DNA from: Saccharina japonica
Taxonomy: Eukaryota; Sar; Phaeophyceae; Laminariales; Laminariaceae
Assembly (NCBI GenBank): GCA_008828725.1
Contig: MEHQ01004053.1
Span: 214,674-278,673 of the forward strand
DNA: 64,000 nt
Reading direction: 5' to 3'
The translations under genes were made by a program, and so were the position numbers. Numbering within the stretch: the stretch's first letter is position 1; every line of letters starts with the position of its first letter. Shown one piece after another: positions 46,407 to 58,864 of this stretch. The notes beneath the pieces are model-generated. The model did no database searches. It saw only the letters and a list, made by a program, of their open reading frames with translations, and was not told the origin of the DNA.

Positions 46407-49062
46407 CCACCGATTAGCCATGACGAAAAAGAAGGCCTGCTCGGTAACACAAGGAACTGGAGATCCCTTCGACCCAATCCCGGCGTCATTTGAGCCCTTG
46501 TGACCGGCACGCTGCTCTCCGATCTGCCGGCAAGGCGTGTTTCTCCGAGCTGCTGCAAATCTGCAAATCGCTCGTCCCGAGTACGCCCTCTAACAAAAAA
46601 TTAATGGGGCTCGAGCCAGCATCTTATCCCAACGAAGCCAGGGGTGGCAGGCACGCCACAACCCACAGGGTCATTGTAACGTCGGCAAGACACGAAGGAA
46701 AAAAGGGCAATAAACTGGACCCGAAACGTCATTTATTTTCCAATCTTGCAGGTTTCCTATCCACCGGATGTAGAAATGTAGAAATCGAGGTGTCCAAACT
46801 ATTCATTTTTTCGGGGCGCAGGTGATCTACTTTTAAAAGCTAAACTATTAATAACACGATAATTCCGGAAATCTTAGCGATTTTTTTTGTTATATCTGAT
46901 CTTGAAACTTTTTTGCAGTTGACAGTTTGCAACTTACTCGACGTTAGACTGGCCGCAAAATTAAAAATGCTTCAGCATAATTCGTTCGCTCATCAGTCAG
47001 TTGTGACCACGACTGACGGTGGTCGGCTCGTCGCCAATTTCATCGTACTTCGAAACCCAGCAGGATCCTGGGTGTACGCAGGCATTCGCCGATGACGTTC
47101 TGGGAACAGGATTCTGTTTATATTTTTGTTAAGAAGAGTATACACGAACTACTGTACGTACTCTGTGGAAGGTACGAGTACGTACGAAGTCCGCGAACGA
47201 GTGGCTGCGAACACCTACTCGTATGAATATGCCGCTGAACTCAGCACGAATCTGGGGCCAGCATCGCCGTACACCCGGCTAGATAGATCGGCCTCCAAAA
47301 ACAGGCTTGCGTATGATACGTAGCAGAAACCAGGATTATATGGATGCAGGCGAAGCTGGGGGTGTGTTGCGGCGGAAATGGCATACGTAACGTAAAATAC
47401 GTACGTAGCGGATGCTTCCTAGATATATGCAACTCCCTGCGAAGTCAAAGGAAGCACCGCCTTGGATAGTCCATAAACAAACCAAAAACACACAATACCA
47501 AAGAGGGAAAAAGGAAGAGAACTTAGACGTGATTGAGCTTGAGTGACTGCGAAGCGAGACTGAGTTCTGCGAGCGTAACAGTAAGGCATTGTCGAAGGTT
47601 TGATACGGAGATCTGTTGTGTAGCACTGGAGGTTCGAAGAGGAATTAGCAGACAGAAGACTGGTCTTTACAGGAAGCTGTTGAGACAAGGAGGCAGACCA
47701 ACCTGAAAGCATCTACGGAAAGGAAACGAACTACGAAGCGGTGAGAGACTAGGGACAGGGGGTTGGAGACCTAGAGTGCATGCGTCTAAAGTAGCTCTTA
47801 TCCTTCGTTACAGGTGCACGGGATACTTTCGGAGACTTCTCAGGTGAGTAGCTCCATACCCCCACCAAACAACCGCCGTTGAGGTACGTACATGAAAGGG
47901 CAACTCCATCCACCAAAAGCATATCCTAGGTATTTGTCTGACACGCCGGCCACAAATAAATTAAATCCCTGCAATTCCTCAGCCAAGGAGCCCCGCCAGT
48001 CAGAATTGTCCTGAGTAGAGTGCTACGTACGTAGCCCTATCGTGACACGCCTCCGAATATATAAGTATATATAAAATGAATACCACACTTCTAAGATCCA
48101 TATCCCCCAGGCACTGGGGACGTTCCCAGTCTCTATGTCGGCTGCATGTAGCAGTAAACATTGCAGCACGCATGCTTGATACAGCGGTACCCCCGAGAAT
48201 ACCATCGGGTGGCTCTAGACGCCATCGAACGCCGATATAGCTTTTGCATCTTGACTTGCCAACTCTGATCTGAAACCCAAACACCTGGCCGTCAATGGTT
48301 TGTACCTGTAGCAACTCGTAGCACGGCTGAGAGAGACGCGACTGGTCGGCCGTATAACGTATTGTTCCATGTTACAACCACAACATCAAGAAAGGAATTG
48401 ACCTACAGCAGTACATCTTACCCTGCGCATTACACCCCCCCGGCTTCACACTACGAAGTATACACGCATTTTTTGCGTGTGACCACCGTTCCATGCATTC
48501 ATAATTTTTCTGGCAAGACAGTAGTGATACAACCTCGCATACCCCTATTCCGTTGGTAACTCCTACGGTATGCAGAAATCGACGAAGTGAATGTTACTCG
48601 CAAGTCACGAGAGAAGCAGCGAACCTTCAGTCAAATTTGAGTTCAACGCCCCCGGCTACGTACATCCGTCCCGTGTGAAAACTACCTATATGAACGGGGC
48701 AAACAAACTGACACGCGATGCCCCTGGCCTGGGGCTGGTCGCGGTCTCTTCTCCGTTCTCAATTATGTGCGCCTTAAAGCGGAAACATGTGTGTCGTCCC
48801 AGTACCACCATTCGCCATGCACATTATCTACGGCGGTTGACCGCCTAAGCCACGAAACCTCACACGAAAATGCTGCTGTTCACTTCGTTTCGACCATCTC
48901 GAACTCTACCAGCCCCTACTTACCCTAACGCTCGATTCGCGGTGAGGAATATGGAAACTGCTCCTTTCATGATGGTAGCAATGCTACATAGCCGAGGTCG
49001 TGGATCGTGCATAATAACGCAGAGTGTTCTGTGCTAAATGCCTTGGCGTTTGTGCATGTGGC
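46407..49062. other. Interval downstream of the peptidase gene; weak coding-like frames only
   Basis: On the plus strand, frames at 46422-46503, 46490-46825 and 46913-47095 lie close together; the last follows a TTTTTTTGCAG acceptor and reads SVVTTTDGGRLVANFIVLRN. I could not join them in phase, so no gene is called. A 3' end of the 4-bp-TSD TIR family (GCCAAGGAGCCCCGCCAGTC) lies at about 47975-48052. The rest shows nothing. Confidence 0.4.
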
Positions 49063-52000
49063 TTAAAAGACCATCACAATGCCTTCTAGCTCATCGACGA
49101 CGTTGTCATTCTCGTCCACAGCGAGGATGATTGCTTCCACGGGGGTATCGTTGATGATCATCGATGGCCCCGACTCCCCGGCTATCGAAGCACCTGCAAA
49201 TGAAACGACAAACGGACGCCAGCGGGAATGTGCAATACGATGGTCGGTACAACTGTACACTGAAAGTGAATGCCCACACGGCTGTGTCTGAACAGGACGA
49301 CACGAAGAGGTGGCGGTCCTCTTTGGTGAGCTGCGTCCCTAAGGAACCTGTCGCGCGCGCTCTCCTGCCACAGTCGGAACAATCATGAATTATACCTCAG
49401 ATTACGACAGGTACATGTATGCCCTGGTTGCACATTCGGGGTCAAGCTACCGTATCACATTCCAGTACAATATGCTGTGAGCAGTTCTACGCCCTACGGC
49501 TTACACCTTACCGCGAACCCGATGTTGAGGATTACGAAAAACGTGCTGGCCACCCAAGGACCGCCGATGAAACATCCTGATGAGTACGTACTGTAAGCAC
49601 GTCCCAAACCATTTTGAATACGTACGTAAAGTAGCAATCCAATGGCATTGCATCTCATATGGGCTGTTGATAAGTTGAGGGAATCTCCCAGTCGGTGGGA
49701 ATATACTGGACCCCAAACGTATAATGTACCCCCAGACAGCAGACAGTGCTTACTCTATGCCGCACTACAACGTGCACGTTGCCTCCCACGTGGCTACAGA
49801 GGTACCAGGTACGATACAACACTCGCCATGCAGCAAGCCTCTGACGAATAGGGTGTGTTGTTGCAGCCGTCAAGCGCTGTGGGCAAGCACCAACACGGGA
49901 AAAGCTCAAAGATCGAGTCTACTCAGGTCATTTTGTTTCTAATATCCTGCCCGGTCAATAATGGTGGTATAACACAACGTGCAGTCGCTCAGGAGAGACT
50001 TACCGCGCTCGGAAGGCAGAGTGTACGCATCCGCCTGATGGGAGACGGAGAACACGAAGCAAACGAAGTCGTGCGCGATTACCACGGGAAGTTAGAAGGT
50101 GGCAAGACTCAGGTCCCCTTGAGGTTGACCACGGTCGTCGCACATGAGGTGAACACGTACATGACATGCGCATAGGTATTGACAGCGTCTGCTTCCCGGC
50201 TCGGGTCTTCATTATCCCAACCGCATGCTGTGTATCGATCAGTTCGTTTATGTTAACTGGTGATGGACGACCGTTGATCCTACCTTACCATACGGGCTGG
50301 GCTTTTACATCTGCCCTAGTCTCCACGAGGTATACGTAGCTGCCTGGTGCGCGACAAGTATCGTTGAGAGTATTCGTACACACCAAAGCCCTACCGTACA
50401 CAGCAGTAGTACCGAAACTCACCGCGCTGCCGTCGACGATGTAATCGATGTCGTCGAGAACGGCCGCGGTCATCTTCGACAAGAACATGACCTGCGTTAT
50501 GTGGGGATCAAGCGAAGTATGGGGATCACATCGACGAACGAGGCATCTATGCGAATTACGGATCATGGCAACAGATCGAGGACGACAGCAGGAAAAACGA
50601 CGGCAAGATCGCACAGGCTGGGTCAAGCTTATCACCCCATCTACTGCAAGTGTCGGGCGTTCACGCCATGTTTGAGGGATACCTGGTATATGCTGAGTTT
50701 TTGGAGCCGTGTTTCTATGAGCCCCTGCCAACACGTCAACGAGTTTAGCTATATACGTAGCAGATATCATTTGTTTCGGCACACGTGTACGAGCGCTTAT
50801 CTATGTGTGCGGGGTTCGTACGTCTGCAGGGATCTCAAAGCGCCGGCGAATAACGGCAAACAACAATGACCAATCCGTGAACAGTTTTACAGGGACATAT
50901 GTAGCACGTGCGAGCATTCAGGGCATTACCTCTTAAACACGGCTCGGGCATGTGGATGTTTTTGCGGTAACCCTGTAAACGATACTGATTGTCTCATAAC
51001 TGCTTGGTGTGAGTATAGCATCGAACGTAGGGGGTTTAACTGTGGCTTGACATTGGTCCTACGACCTCAGTTCGTATCCTATTTGTGCTAACGTTACACA
51101 GGCATGCATTTGAATGACTGGGGCCGGATCGTTCATAACAAAGCTTGAACAACAAGTACTATCGTACCAGCGCTATCAAGCGCATGTTGTTGGGTGGGCA
51201 ACGTTTCCGTCGCTAGCGCCAGCCCTACGCTCTTCAAATAAAACTGGCCACACCTCCCTCGTTCGCTGGTCATGGCGGTCCGTGTGATAACACATCCGAG
51301 CATGTGTTGCAATGACCGTTCGTGTCGGGACAAAATTTGCGGTGATATGCTTGAACCAGGCCGTAGGCTGTCGCGTGTTGCAGCTACCCTACAGTAGTAA
51401 TACGTACCGAACCTGACCTTCGATCGAATCATATTGTGTGACATACGTCGAAATATATCTGTCCCGTATCTCGCACGCAATTCTTCTCGACAGCAACTCC
51501 GACGCATCTCCAAGGCGTGTCTGGCAGGGAAGTTCTAGATATGTGTATGCCGGGATTCGGGGAGAGAGGGGGAGTCAGCCAGAAGCAGTATCTCACGCTG
51601 TTGACGTATCCGGTCATCAGCTCATCCGTGAAGATAGTTTCGTCCAGGTGGCCGCAGGCCGTTCCTGTGAGCAAGAAAATGCGTGAGTTGCGTTTGGTGT
51701 TAGCGGGGTATTCGCGATGCTCGTTGAGCGTTTCCAAAGTACAGGTTGCGACTCGCACCTCGTGCGAATCCACAAGGTACCATCCTGACAGGTGGGTATC
51801 TATCGTGCTGCTGCTAGCAACCCTGCATAACTTGCCGAACTGTCCTCCTCCGCGTAGCCCGGATCGTTGAAATACCCGCTCATGCCAACTCGAATCTACG
51901 CGAGTGTTTATGTACGTATCGCTCACGAGTACAGTAGGTAGTTCTCGAAGAGCGTACATACACGGTGGCGCTTACCGCTTGACCCGTCCAACTCGACGAT

Positions 52001-55000
52001 GTCAGCATCAGAGCCACCAATATCGGCATAGGCGCTCAAGGTGGCGGGGCATGTCCAGGCTGGGCTGCTGGTTTCTCGACATGTTGTACAGTCGCCAAAG
52101 CCGTCTCCCCACAGGGTTCTGGACATAGGCACGATGAAAGGACACGATGGATGTGTGACAAACAGGCACAGGGATATTGTTTTTAACTTTTTGGTCGCGT
52201 ACCATGTCGCGGTCAACACCTGTCGTGTTGCTCCCCCACGAAACGTACAGTAGCTTGGGATATAGCGTACAGCGTGTATCCGTCAACCAAATACCATCAA
52301 ACACTAAATTGAGATGGGTATGCAACGGTGTGCAGGACGCACCGCGGAAGGAACAAAAGGTACACCAGTAGGTACTGTAGTTCGTCCACAGTCTCAGAAA
52401 ACCTAGAAATGGCATTGCTATCTGGTGTACTTTAGATGGAGCGTATTGGCCTCTGCCGATTGTGCATCTGTTGATTGAGTCAACCTACAACATTGCAGGG
52501 ACGGGCGGTTGTCTCTACGTATGATATAGGTACATGTATGTTGACCGATATACATATATTTAAGCGTGAACACGTATTTCACGGATACATATCCCAACGT
52601 ACGTGTACCCTTGGCAAGCGGCTCTCCAAGTGGGATCGTAGCTTTCAAGGCAGACACTGATAAAACATGCGGGTGTTCCGCTAGACCCGCCGACGACCTG
52701 GCTGGTATGGGTACGTGAGCTGTTCTAGTCCCCCCTCTCACGTGTTTCCGGTCTGGGAAGCCAGTCGATGGCATACCGTATATGACACCGCCTCGGACGA
52801 ATTACTGCGCTGATTATCTTGACGACCGGTCGAGCTCTAACCCCGAGCGACCGGTCTATGGAAATATCTCGACGAGATGCTCCGAAAGCCGCCCTTTTCG
52901 TTGTCTGTGCCCCCCTGGCTATGGAGAAAATTGGCTTTGGTGTTCACCCAAGGGGGTGTGATATACACTGTCATACACGGTATGAGTAGTCCAGGCAGGT
53001 ACGGGACTCAGTTTGTTTTCGAGGTCACGGCCCACACTGCCAACAAACTCTAGGTAGGTCCTTGGTCCCCTCGGCGCCGCAAACTCTTCAGCGGCATGCT
53101 TAGACGTTTCGAACACAGGCCACACTAAGAAGGCCTCTCGACACCATCGTATGCTACCTTGTATTATGTGGCAATGTCCCCAAACGTACTCGGTATTGCA
53201 GCTGAGCGTATCTGACGGACGTACGAGCATCGCCTTGCCTTGCAGGGGTGTCACCTTATTTTCTGCACTCCTCGCGTGAGGGGTTCATGATGTCACCCGA
53301 ATCATGACTGAGTTCGAAGAGGCCTATTAGCGCAACCGGGCCGAGATTTGTATGCGCCGTATGCGCTGATTCTAAACAATATGTACGAAAAAAACACTCT
53401 TCTAACCTGTAGTTATTCGCTTGAGAAGCTCAATCGGCCAGAAAATGTACTAAATACTATACTATACTATACTATACTATACTATACTATAATCAAGTAT
53501 AGCCCTACCGTGGGAAGAGTCTCACCCGACACCGATGACGTGTCCCATTTCGTGCAGGATAACGCCTTCGAATATGCCTTGCTGTTCCATGCTGGTGATG
53601 TCGGCGGTGTCAAACCGCATGGATCCTAGATAGCTGATAGATCGGCACCCACTCCAAATCCTTGTTGGACCAGCAGAGCCGAGAACGCCATTTACCCCGT
53701 CGATTGCCTCAAGGGTCGCGCTGATCAGGAGACGGCCACCCGGGTTGGTGGAGGATCCTCCGCAAGGCACGTGGGTGATAACCTCTGCCCACCTGCCCCA
53801 GCGGATGTTGTTTTGGTCGAGTGCTTAGTTGAATCCAAGAAGTCCACATATACGTACATACGAATAGAGGAGGACAAACGCCCAATGCGAGGAGAATGCA
53901 CTACGTATATCCTGGTTTTCATAACGGATCGATGAGAGAAGCTGAAGCTCACTGAACGTCTGTCATTGCTGTTACTATGACACCTTCACGCTCGCTCGGG
54001 TAGAGGATGTAGTGATCCCAGTGGACGCAACCGAGATGGTGGTGCGAAAGGCAAGCTTCGAGGTTACGGTTGGTTGAGTGTATTGTATAGCAGCGCGACA
54101 CACAAGTGTTCAACCCGAAATGTTCAGAAACGAATCCTCCTTTGCCCGGATTGACAAGAACTAGTGTAGTGAGGTACTCATTCGTTCGTTTCAGAAGCCG
54201 CCGTTCTTGTGGTACATTTTGGCTCGCGGCGGTATTTACCTGTCAGCAGCAGATTGGAAGACGGCCCTGCGCTCGTTCGTCCATGTCCCAATATAGTCGA
54301 TCTCGATGTAGAAACGGTCCAAGGCTGCGACGACATGAACACGCGTACATCAGGAAGGGCAAACACAGAACGGGGTGCTCTGTTAACAGACGTATCTGCT
54401 GGTCATCGCTAAAAATAGTCGGTGGAATCATGGAACAAGGGTCATGTCCGTAACGAAACTATCCCCCTCTCGCTTCTTGTGCCCTCCAACACTAACCCTA
54501 CTGAATACGATTGCACCGTCATGCTGTCTCACATGATGTGTCAGTCTGGCACGCCATGCCTCCGTAGTTCGACGCGCACGAGCACGTGTGTCCGCCGGCG
54601 GGGTCAAGTGAACACGACCCTCCGTTCTGGCACGGGTTAGGGTCGCATGCGCCTGCGAGTACAAATGCAAAACCGTTTCGAGGGGAGGGGATGAGGAGTG
54701 TTTCAGTAACAAAATATATACATAGTTCGTATACATATAATGTGTTCCTCTCGGACTGTAGAAGCTGCGGTCGCCCTCCTCTTGGTAGGGGCTTGGATTG
54801 CATGCTACAAGCGTATTTCGTGGGCTTCCATCCTTCAGGATCGTTGCAGGGGCCTTCAGACACAACTCTTGTATAATCACAACAAATTACAGTAGTCCAG
54901 TTCGCATATCGAAACCCGCCTGTTGTCGGTTTCGGGTGTGTTATCATCAACCCACTATAGTAGTACAGTTCGCATATGAACACCCGGCATTTACCTGTTC

Positions 55001-56009
55001 CCGGTGTGTTGTCGTCGACTGGTGCTGGAGTCGGTGCGGGGACCGGAGGTGGAGTCGGTGCGGGGACCGGAGGAGGAGTCGGTGCGGGGACCGGAGGTGG
55101 TGTCGGTGCGGGGACCGGGGGTGGAGTTGGTGCGGGGACCGGAGGTGGTGTCGGTGCGGGGACCGGGGGTGGAGTTGGTGCGGGGACCGGAGTAGGCTCC
55201 GGAGCAGGCCCTGTGAGGAGACGGTTCCGGTCGTCGTCAAGCGAAACGGTACGCAACGGTATCAGGATAACAAAGACGGGTGGGCAAGATAAGAGGTTAG
55301 GGGTATCGGTCTCGGGGCAACCTCCGGACTTACTCCAACAAATTTGTTGACCGTGAAGCTACTAACGTATATCGTTCTTGGCAGTACCTGCCTAATTTGC
55401 GCCACATCCCGCACTTCACATGATATGGAGCTCACCTGCAATGCACTGCCCCTCGCAAGTGTCGAACGCAGAATCTTCGCAAGCTGCTCCTAACCCACTG
55501 CACATTATCGTCAATGAAGCAACCGCATCATCGTTGAAAATGAAAGGCAGAAACGGCACCCAGTTGCAAACGTCCACGATGCCTACGTCGCACAGGGTGT
55601 CCCATGTTTCCTCGCAGTCGGTGCAGTCGTAAAGACGGCGGTGATCGAAGTGAGCCTCCTCTAAGGCGTCATATTCTTCGGGCTCAAGAAGCATCCTCGA
55701 TTCGGTGGGCGATGCCTGTACCTCCGGCATGCCGTCGGTGGTCTCAATGCCGTATTCAAACGTATACGTGGTGGTACCGACCTTGAGACTATCCAGACGA
55801 CCCGACTCTTGGAACTTGTAGATCGACTTCAGGCCGTTTTTCGTGTAAATTATTCGGTAAGGTGGGACCTTGCCGTTGTCCCACCAGTCGATCTTGTAGG
55901 TCGTCCTATTCTTCCTGACATTTACCCTGTGTCTCGTAGCTTCCGCCACGAAGCTTCCCACTATCAGCACTAGCAGGAGCGATGCTTGCACCGCGCTTGT
56001 CATCTTCAT
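49063..56009 (-). CDS. Secreted EGF-containing leishmanolysin-like zinc metallopeptidase, complete, 11 exons
   Basis: Exons, in transcript order: 56009-55436, 55210-54995, 54919-54722, 54652-54533, 54324-54240, 53792-53526, 52118-51976, 51664-51597, 50491-50423, 50034-50004, 49193-49063 (TAA). The sum is 1,902 bases, a multiple of three, 633 residues, and every phase agrees. The N-terminus MKMTSAVQASLLLVLIVGSF is a signal peptide. Then come a Cys-rich domain, a Pro/Thr linker of PAPTPPPV-type repeats (about 192-263), one EGF domain (Cys 332, 337, 343, 353, 355, 364) and the catalytic domain. HEMGH at 478-482 gives two His ligands and Glu479; GHLDE supplies the likely third His540; ELMTG (Met551) is the Met-turn. 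His-then-ELM order resembles leishmanolysin (M8) metzincins. The domain ends with ADAYTLPSER and a short C-terminal piece. The 3' end of exon 3 (54722, donor GTATAT) is the weakest boundary; an extra exon between 49193 and 50004 cannot be excluded. The start codon follows CAACAACC and precedes the signal peptide directly. Confidence 0.9.
53453..53491 (+). repeat. (ACTAT)n microsatellite in peptidase intron 6
   Basis: Seven to eight copies of a pentamer inside the 1.4-kb intron between the HEMGH exon and the following exon. Confidence 0.9.
54889..55019 (-). repeat. Tandem duplication spanning intron 2 of the peptidase gene
   Basis: Two copies of about 62 bases, 54889-54950 and 54957-55019, align with roughly 75 to 80 percent identity by eye (shared block CAGTTCGCATAT, then GGTGTGTT). 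On the minus strand the donor AACAG|GT lies in the upstream copy and the acceptor AACAG|GC at the same place in the downstream copy. The intron between them is 75 bases (54994-54920), a multiple of three, and stays open if retained. See findings. Confidence 0.75.
55021..55195 (-). repeat. 24-base minisatellite encoding the Pro/Thr linker
   Basis: About seven copies of a 24-base unit (plus-strand GGTGGAGTCGGTGCGGGGAC plus four bases) lie in exon 2 of the peptidase. Each unit encodes eight residues of the PVPAPTPP kind, so copy-number change lengthens or shortens the linker between the N-terminal domain and the EGF/catalytic part without a frameshift. The arrays alternate between two unit variants (GGAGGT and GGGGGT), a sign of recent unequal exchange. 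Confidence 0.9.
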
Positions 56010-58203
56010 GGTTGTTGCTGCGGTGGGGGGGAGACGGGCTGCAGAAGGTTAACTGTGGGGGGTTGTGTCGTGTTTTCTAGTATAGGCCTTCCTTCCAGGT
56101 TTTGTCTCTTCTCTAAAAATATTTTGCGAGAAGCGCTGACGTGTTCTATATCGTACGCTACACCCAACCGAAGGATTGGTATACATGTGTTAACCACATA
56201 AATATACATGAAACAATGAAACCAATATTCCCTTAGTGGTTTCCACAACCTCGTTGCGACTGCCTGGGTCCCATTCCTGACACAGTACCGATACCTGCTG
56301 TCGAATCCTAAGGCCATCAAAACGGTTAATTGCAAAGTTGTCACAGCGACCAATTAACGCCGATTGCATTGGTTTACGGGGGGCTAGCCATGGAAACCAG
56401 CGAACTGCTACTCTACCGCGTGGTGTGCGAAACGATATTCGGCGGGGAAACCCCCAAAAGGCGGGTCACGCACTACAGTAGGTGCAGCATTCACGGACTC
56501 TCGCTCTGGCGTCGCACATGCACTTGTGTGCAGAGACATGTAGTCAAATCCAATCGAGCCCTAAAAGCAAGCAAGCACCAACTTGGCGACGACGCTGTAT
56601 ACCGCACCAGTGGACTACACTCAGCAACAAGAATGGCTGTTGTGTGATGATCTTGTCGCCGACGAGCGTTTAGGAACCGGCTGGATTCAGTTGCCTTTTG
56701 TCGGCCACAAAATGGCGACATTGCAGACTCGTTTGATCTATACTGTAAATATTGCCCTACCTGAGACAAGGTACTGTAACTCTAACATTAACCCCGGCCA
56801 CGACCTTTTCCCCACGCAAAATGCAAGTGCATGGAGGTTGTGACGCGCGATTTCGGCCTTGATGGTTTCGAATTTTGGCGAAAGGCGATAAAGGGTTTCC
56901 GTTGCCGGGGTGAAGTTAGTGTATCGGAATCTCAGCTGCTCTGAATGCTTTGAAATGTTCGTTTGTACGGTGCACAGTCGACCTATTGGTGGCTACTGAA
57001 GGCCAAGGAGGAATAACACGCCGTTAAAAAAATGATTCACCCCGCGTTTCTGGATGAATCTAATATGTAGACGTTGTGTCGGAATATAAATCTGCGCCGT
57101 TATGTTGACACGCTGCGTTTGCACCTTCCGGCGTGTTCGGACCTGGCAGAGGGCGGGCGGTCACCCAAAGTGCCCTATCGAAGCAGCATGCCATTGTTTT
57201 GATGCTGACCATCGTTTGGTTATCAACGGAGCCCTACACCACGACGTTCAGGTGCTGCAGGGGTAAAACAATATATAAAAAAAACGGTACACAGACTGAG
57301 ACAAAACAAACTTACGACTGAAGGCTTGCACTTCACTAGCGGACAGCTATTATTGTAGTTCCTCGCAGCAAACAACAGCCCGCGAAATCTAGGGCCGCGC
57401 CTGATAAGGTGTGCGAGGGCGTCGGGTGACTCAGACAACAGTCGTGGGCAGCCAGGAAAGACTCGCGAGGTGTTTTCGTGAACTCAAAGTTGCCAGCCAG
57501 CAGCAGGTATTTTAAAACAAACAAAACTCACACAATCGTGGAAAGGTTTCATTGCATGCGCGGGAGCCTGGTACGATGGCCTAAAAACCTCTGTATTCGA
57601 GTTTATTTGCAACAGCTTTTATGCCATTTCAGAAAAACTGATTTGGTTTGCAAAGTACTTATTATCTATTTCCATGTCGTTTGCATATATTTTATCGAAA
57701 CGCCTACTACCCGCGCCCACTCAACAACAGATAGATCCCTCAGATATCCTCCGCGACCAAGTCAGAATTTGGCTTTCAGAACCGAGAATCACTCTCAGCA
57801 ACCGTAGGTATTCATCATCCACACAACATATGTATATGTCTATAGTATTTCACCAGTGATAGTAATACATGTATATATATATTTCATACTCGTATAATAC
57901 GTGTAGGAGCTTTGTCTCATAACAGCTGCCGGTCTGTGGGAGTTACTCGAATATCTGATGGGATGTGCTTGAGTTGCATATTATGTGTGCAGGTAGCGGT
58001 AATACCACGACGGTAAGTATCACCACCAAAACCGGTTATAGCATTTCTGCTCGGCGGCTACTATTCAATATTAATATGAAATAATGTGGTGGTGTTTTAC
58101 GAGTACCCATTTCAAGTACGCACCCGTCCTACGTCGGCACTCCGGTTCTATCGTTATCGTGTATCGAAATTTCGAAAGTATATATTATCGAAATATAACA
58201 GTA
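56010..58203. other. Upstream region of the peptidase gene
   Basis: Should hold the minus-strand promoter and 5' UTR of the peptidase; no core promoter element is clear to me. A plus-strand frame at 57674-57820 (QQQIDPSDILRDQVRIWLSE) ends near a donor-like AACC|GTAGGT and might be an exon, but no partner is found. Confidence 0.4.
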
Positions 58204-58378
58204 TAGTTGGAGTCCGTTCTTCTCTTAACCCTTATAGGACTGGAGTCCCGTTTTGGGGACAATCTACTAAGAATTTGAGTGGTTTGTCCCGAAAACGGGA
58301 CTGCAGTCCTAAAAGGGTTAAGTAGTTTGGGATGAACCAGGTGGTCTCACCTCCCACGAGGGCTGGTGAGGCCACCCG
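58204..58378 (+). repeat. Repeat copy carrying a piggyBac-like insertion; paralogue at 58689-58775
   Basis: AGTATAGTTGGAGTCCGTTC, CTTCTCT and AGTAGTTTGGGATGAACCAG are shared with 58689-58775, which reads the same with the middle 93 bases missing. The copy at 58689 is the empty-site paralogue. Confidence 0.85.
58229..58317. mobile_element. piggyBac-like MITE (89 bp) at TTAA
   Basis: Termini CCCTTATAGGACTGGAGTCC and GGACTGCAGTCCTAAAAGGG are near-perfect inverted repeats, with inner GTCCCGTTTTGGGGAC and GTCCCGAAAACGGGAC. TTAA lies at 58225-58228 and 58318-58321. The paralogous empty site nearby has TTGA here. TTAA target plus CCCT terminus is the piggyBac pattern. Confidence 0.88.
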
Positions 58379-58864
58379 TCGCGAAAAGGGAGCGAATGAT
58401 CATTTATTTATTCAGCCGTGATCAAATATGATCATACCTCTCTACCGCGACGTGGGTTCGTGAGAAGAACTTACTCGTCTTGCTGGTAACAGCCAGATCT
58501 GTTGTTAGGGTGGGTGGGTGGTGTCTTCCCAGCTTCTCGCCCCTTATCTCTGTTTTTCTCGGTGAAGCTGCAATTAATGAATGGTGATATAGCTCGGGCC
58601 GGCTCCCTGGTAATACTGCCTCTTCGGTAGAACAGGTGCTAGGGGATTCTGAGACAATTCCCTGCACCGGTTCTGATAATACAACAGCAGTATAATTGGA
58701 GTCCGTTCTTCTCTTGAGTAGTTTGGGATGAACCAGGTGATCTCACCTCCCACGGCTGGTGATTCCACCCTCCCTTACTTGTTTTGGACTTCTAGGCCTG
58801 GGTCTGGATTATCCTTGTCTTGGGCGTATGAAGGCCTTATCCCACACTACTCCCACACGGATTT

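Noticed and set aside
54798..55350. Gly- or Arg/Cys-rich repeat proteins on the plus strand
   Set aside because: Antisense shadows of the peptidase's Pro/Thr-linker exon; the minus strand joins ten other exons in phase.
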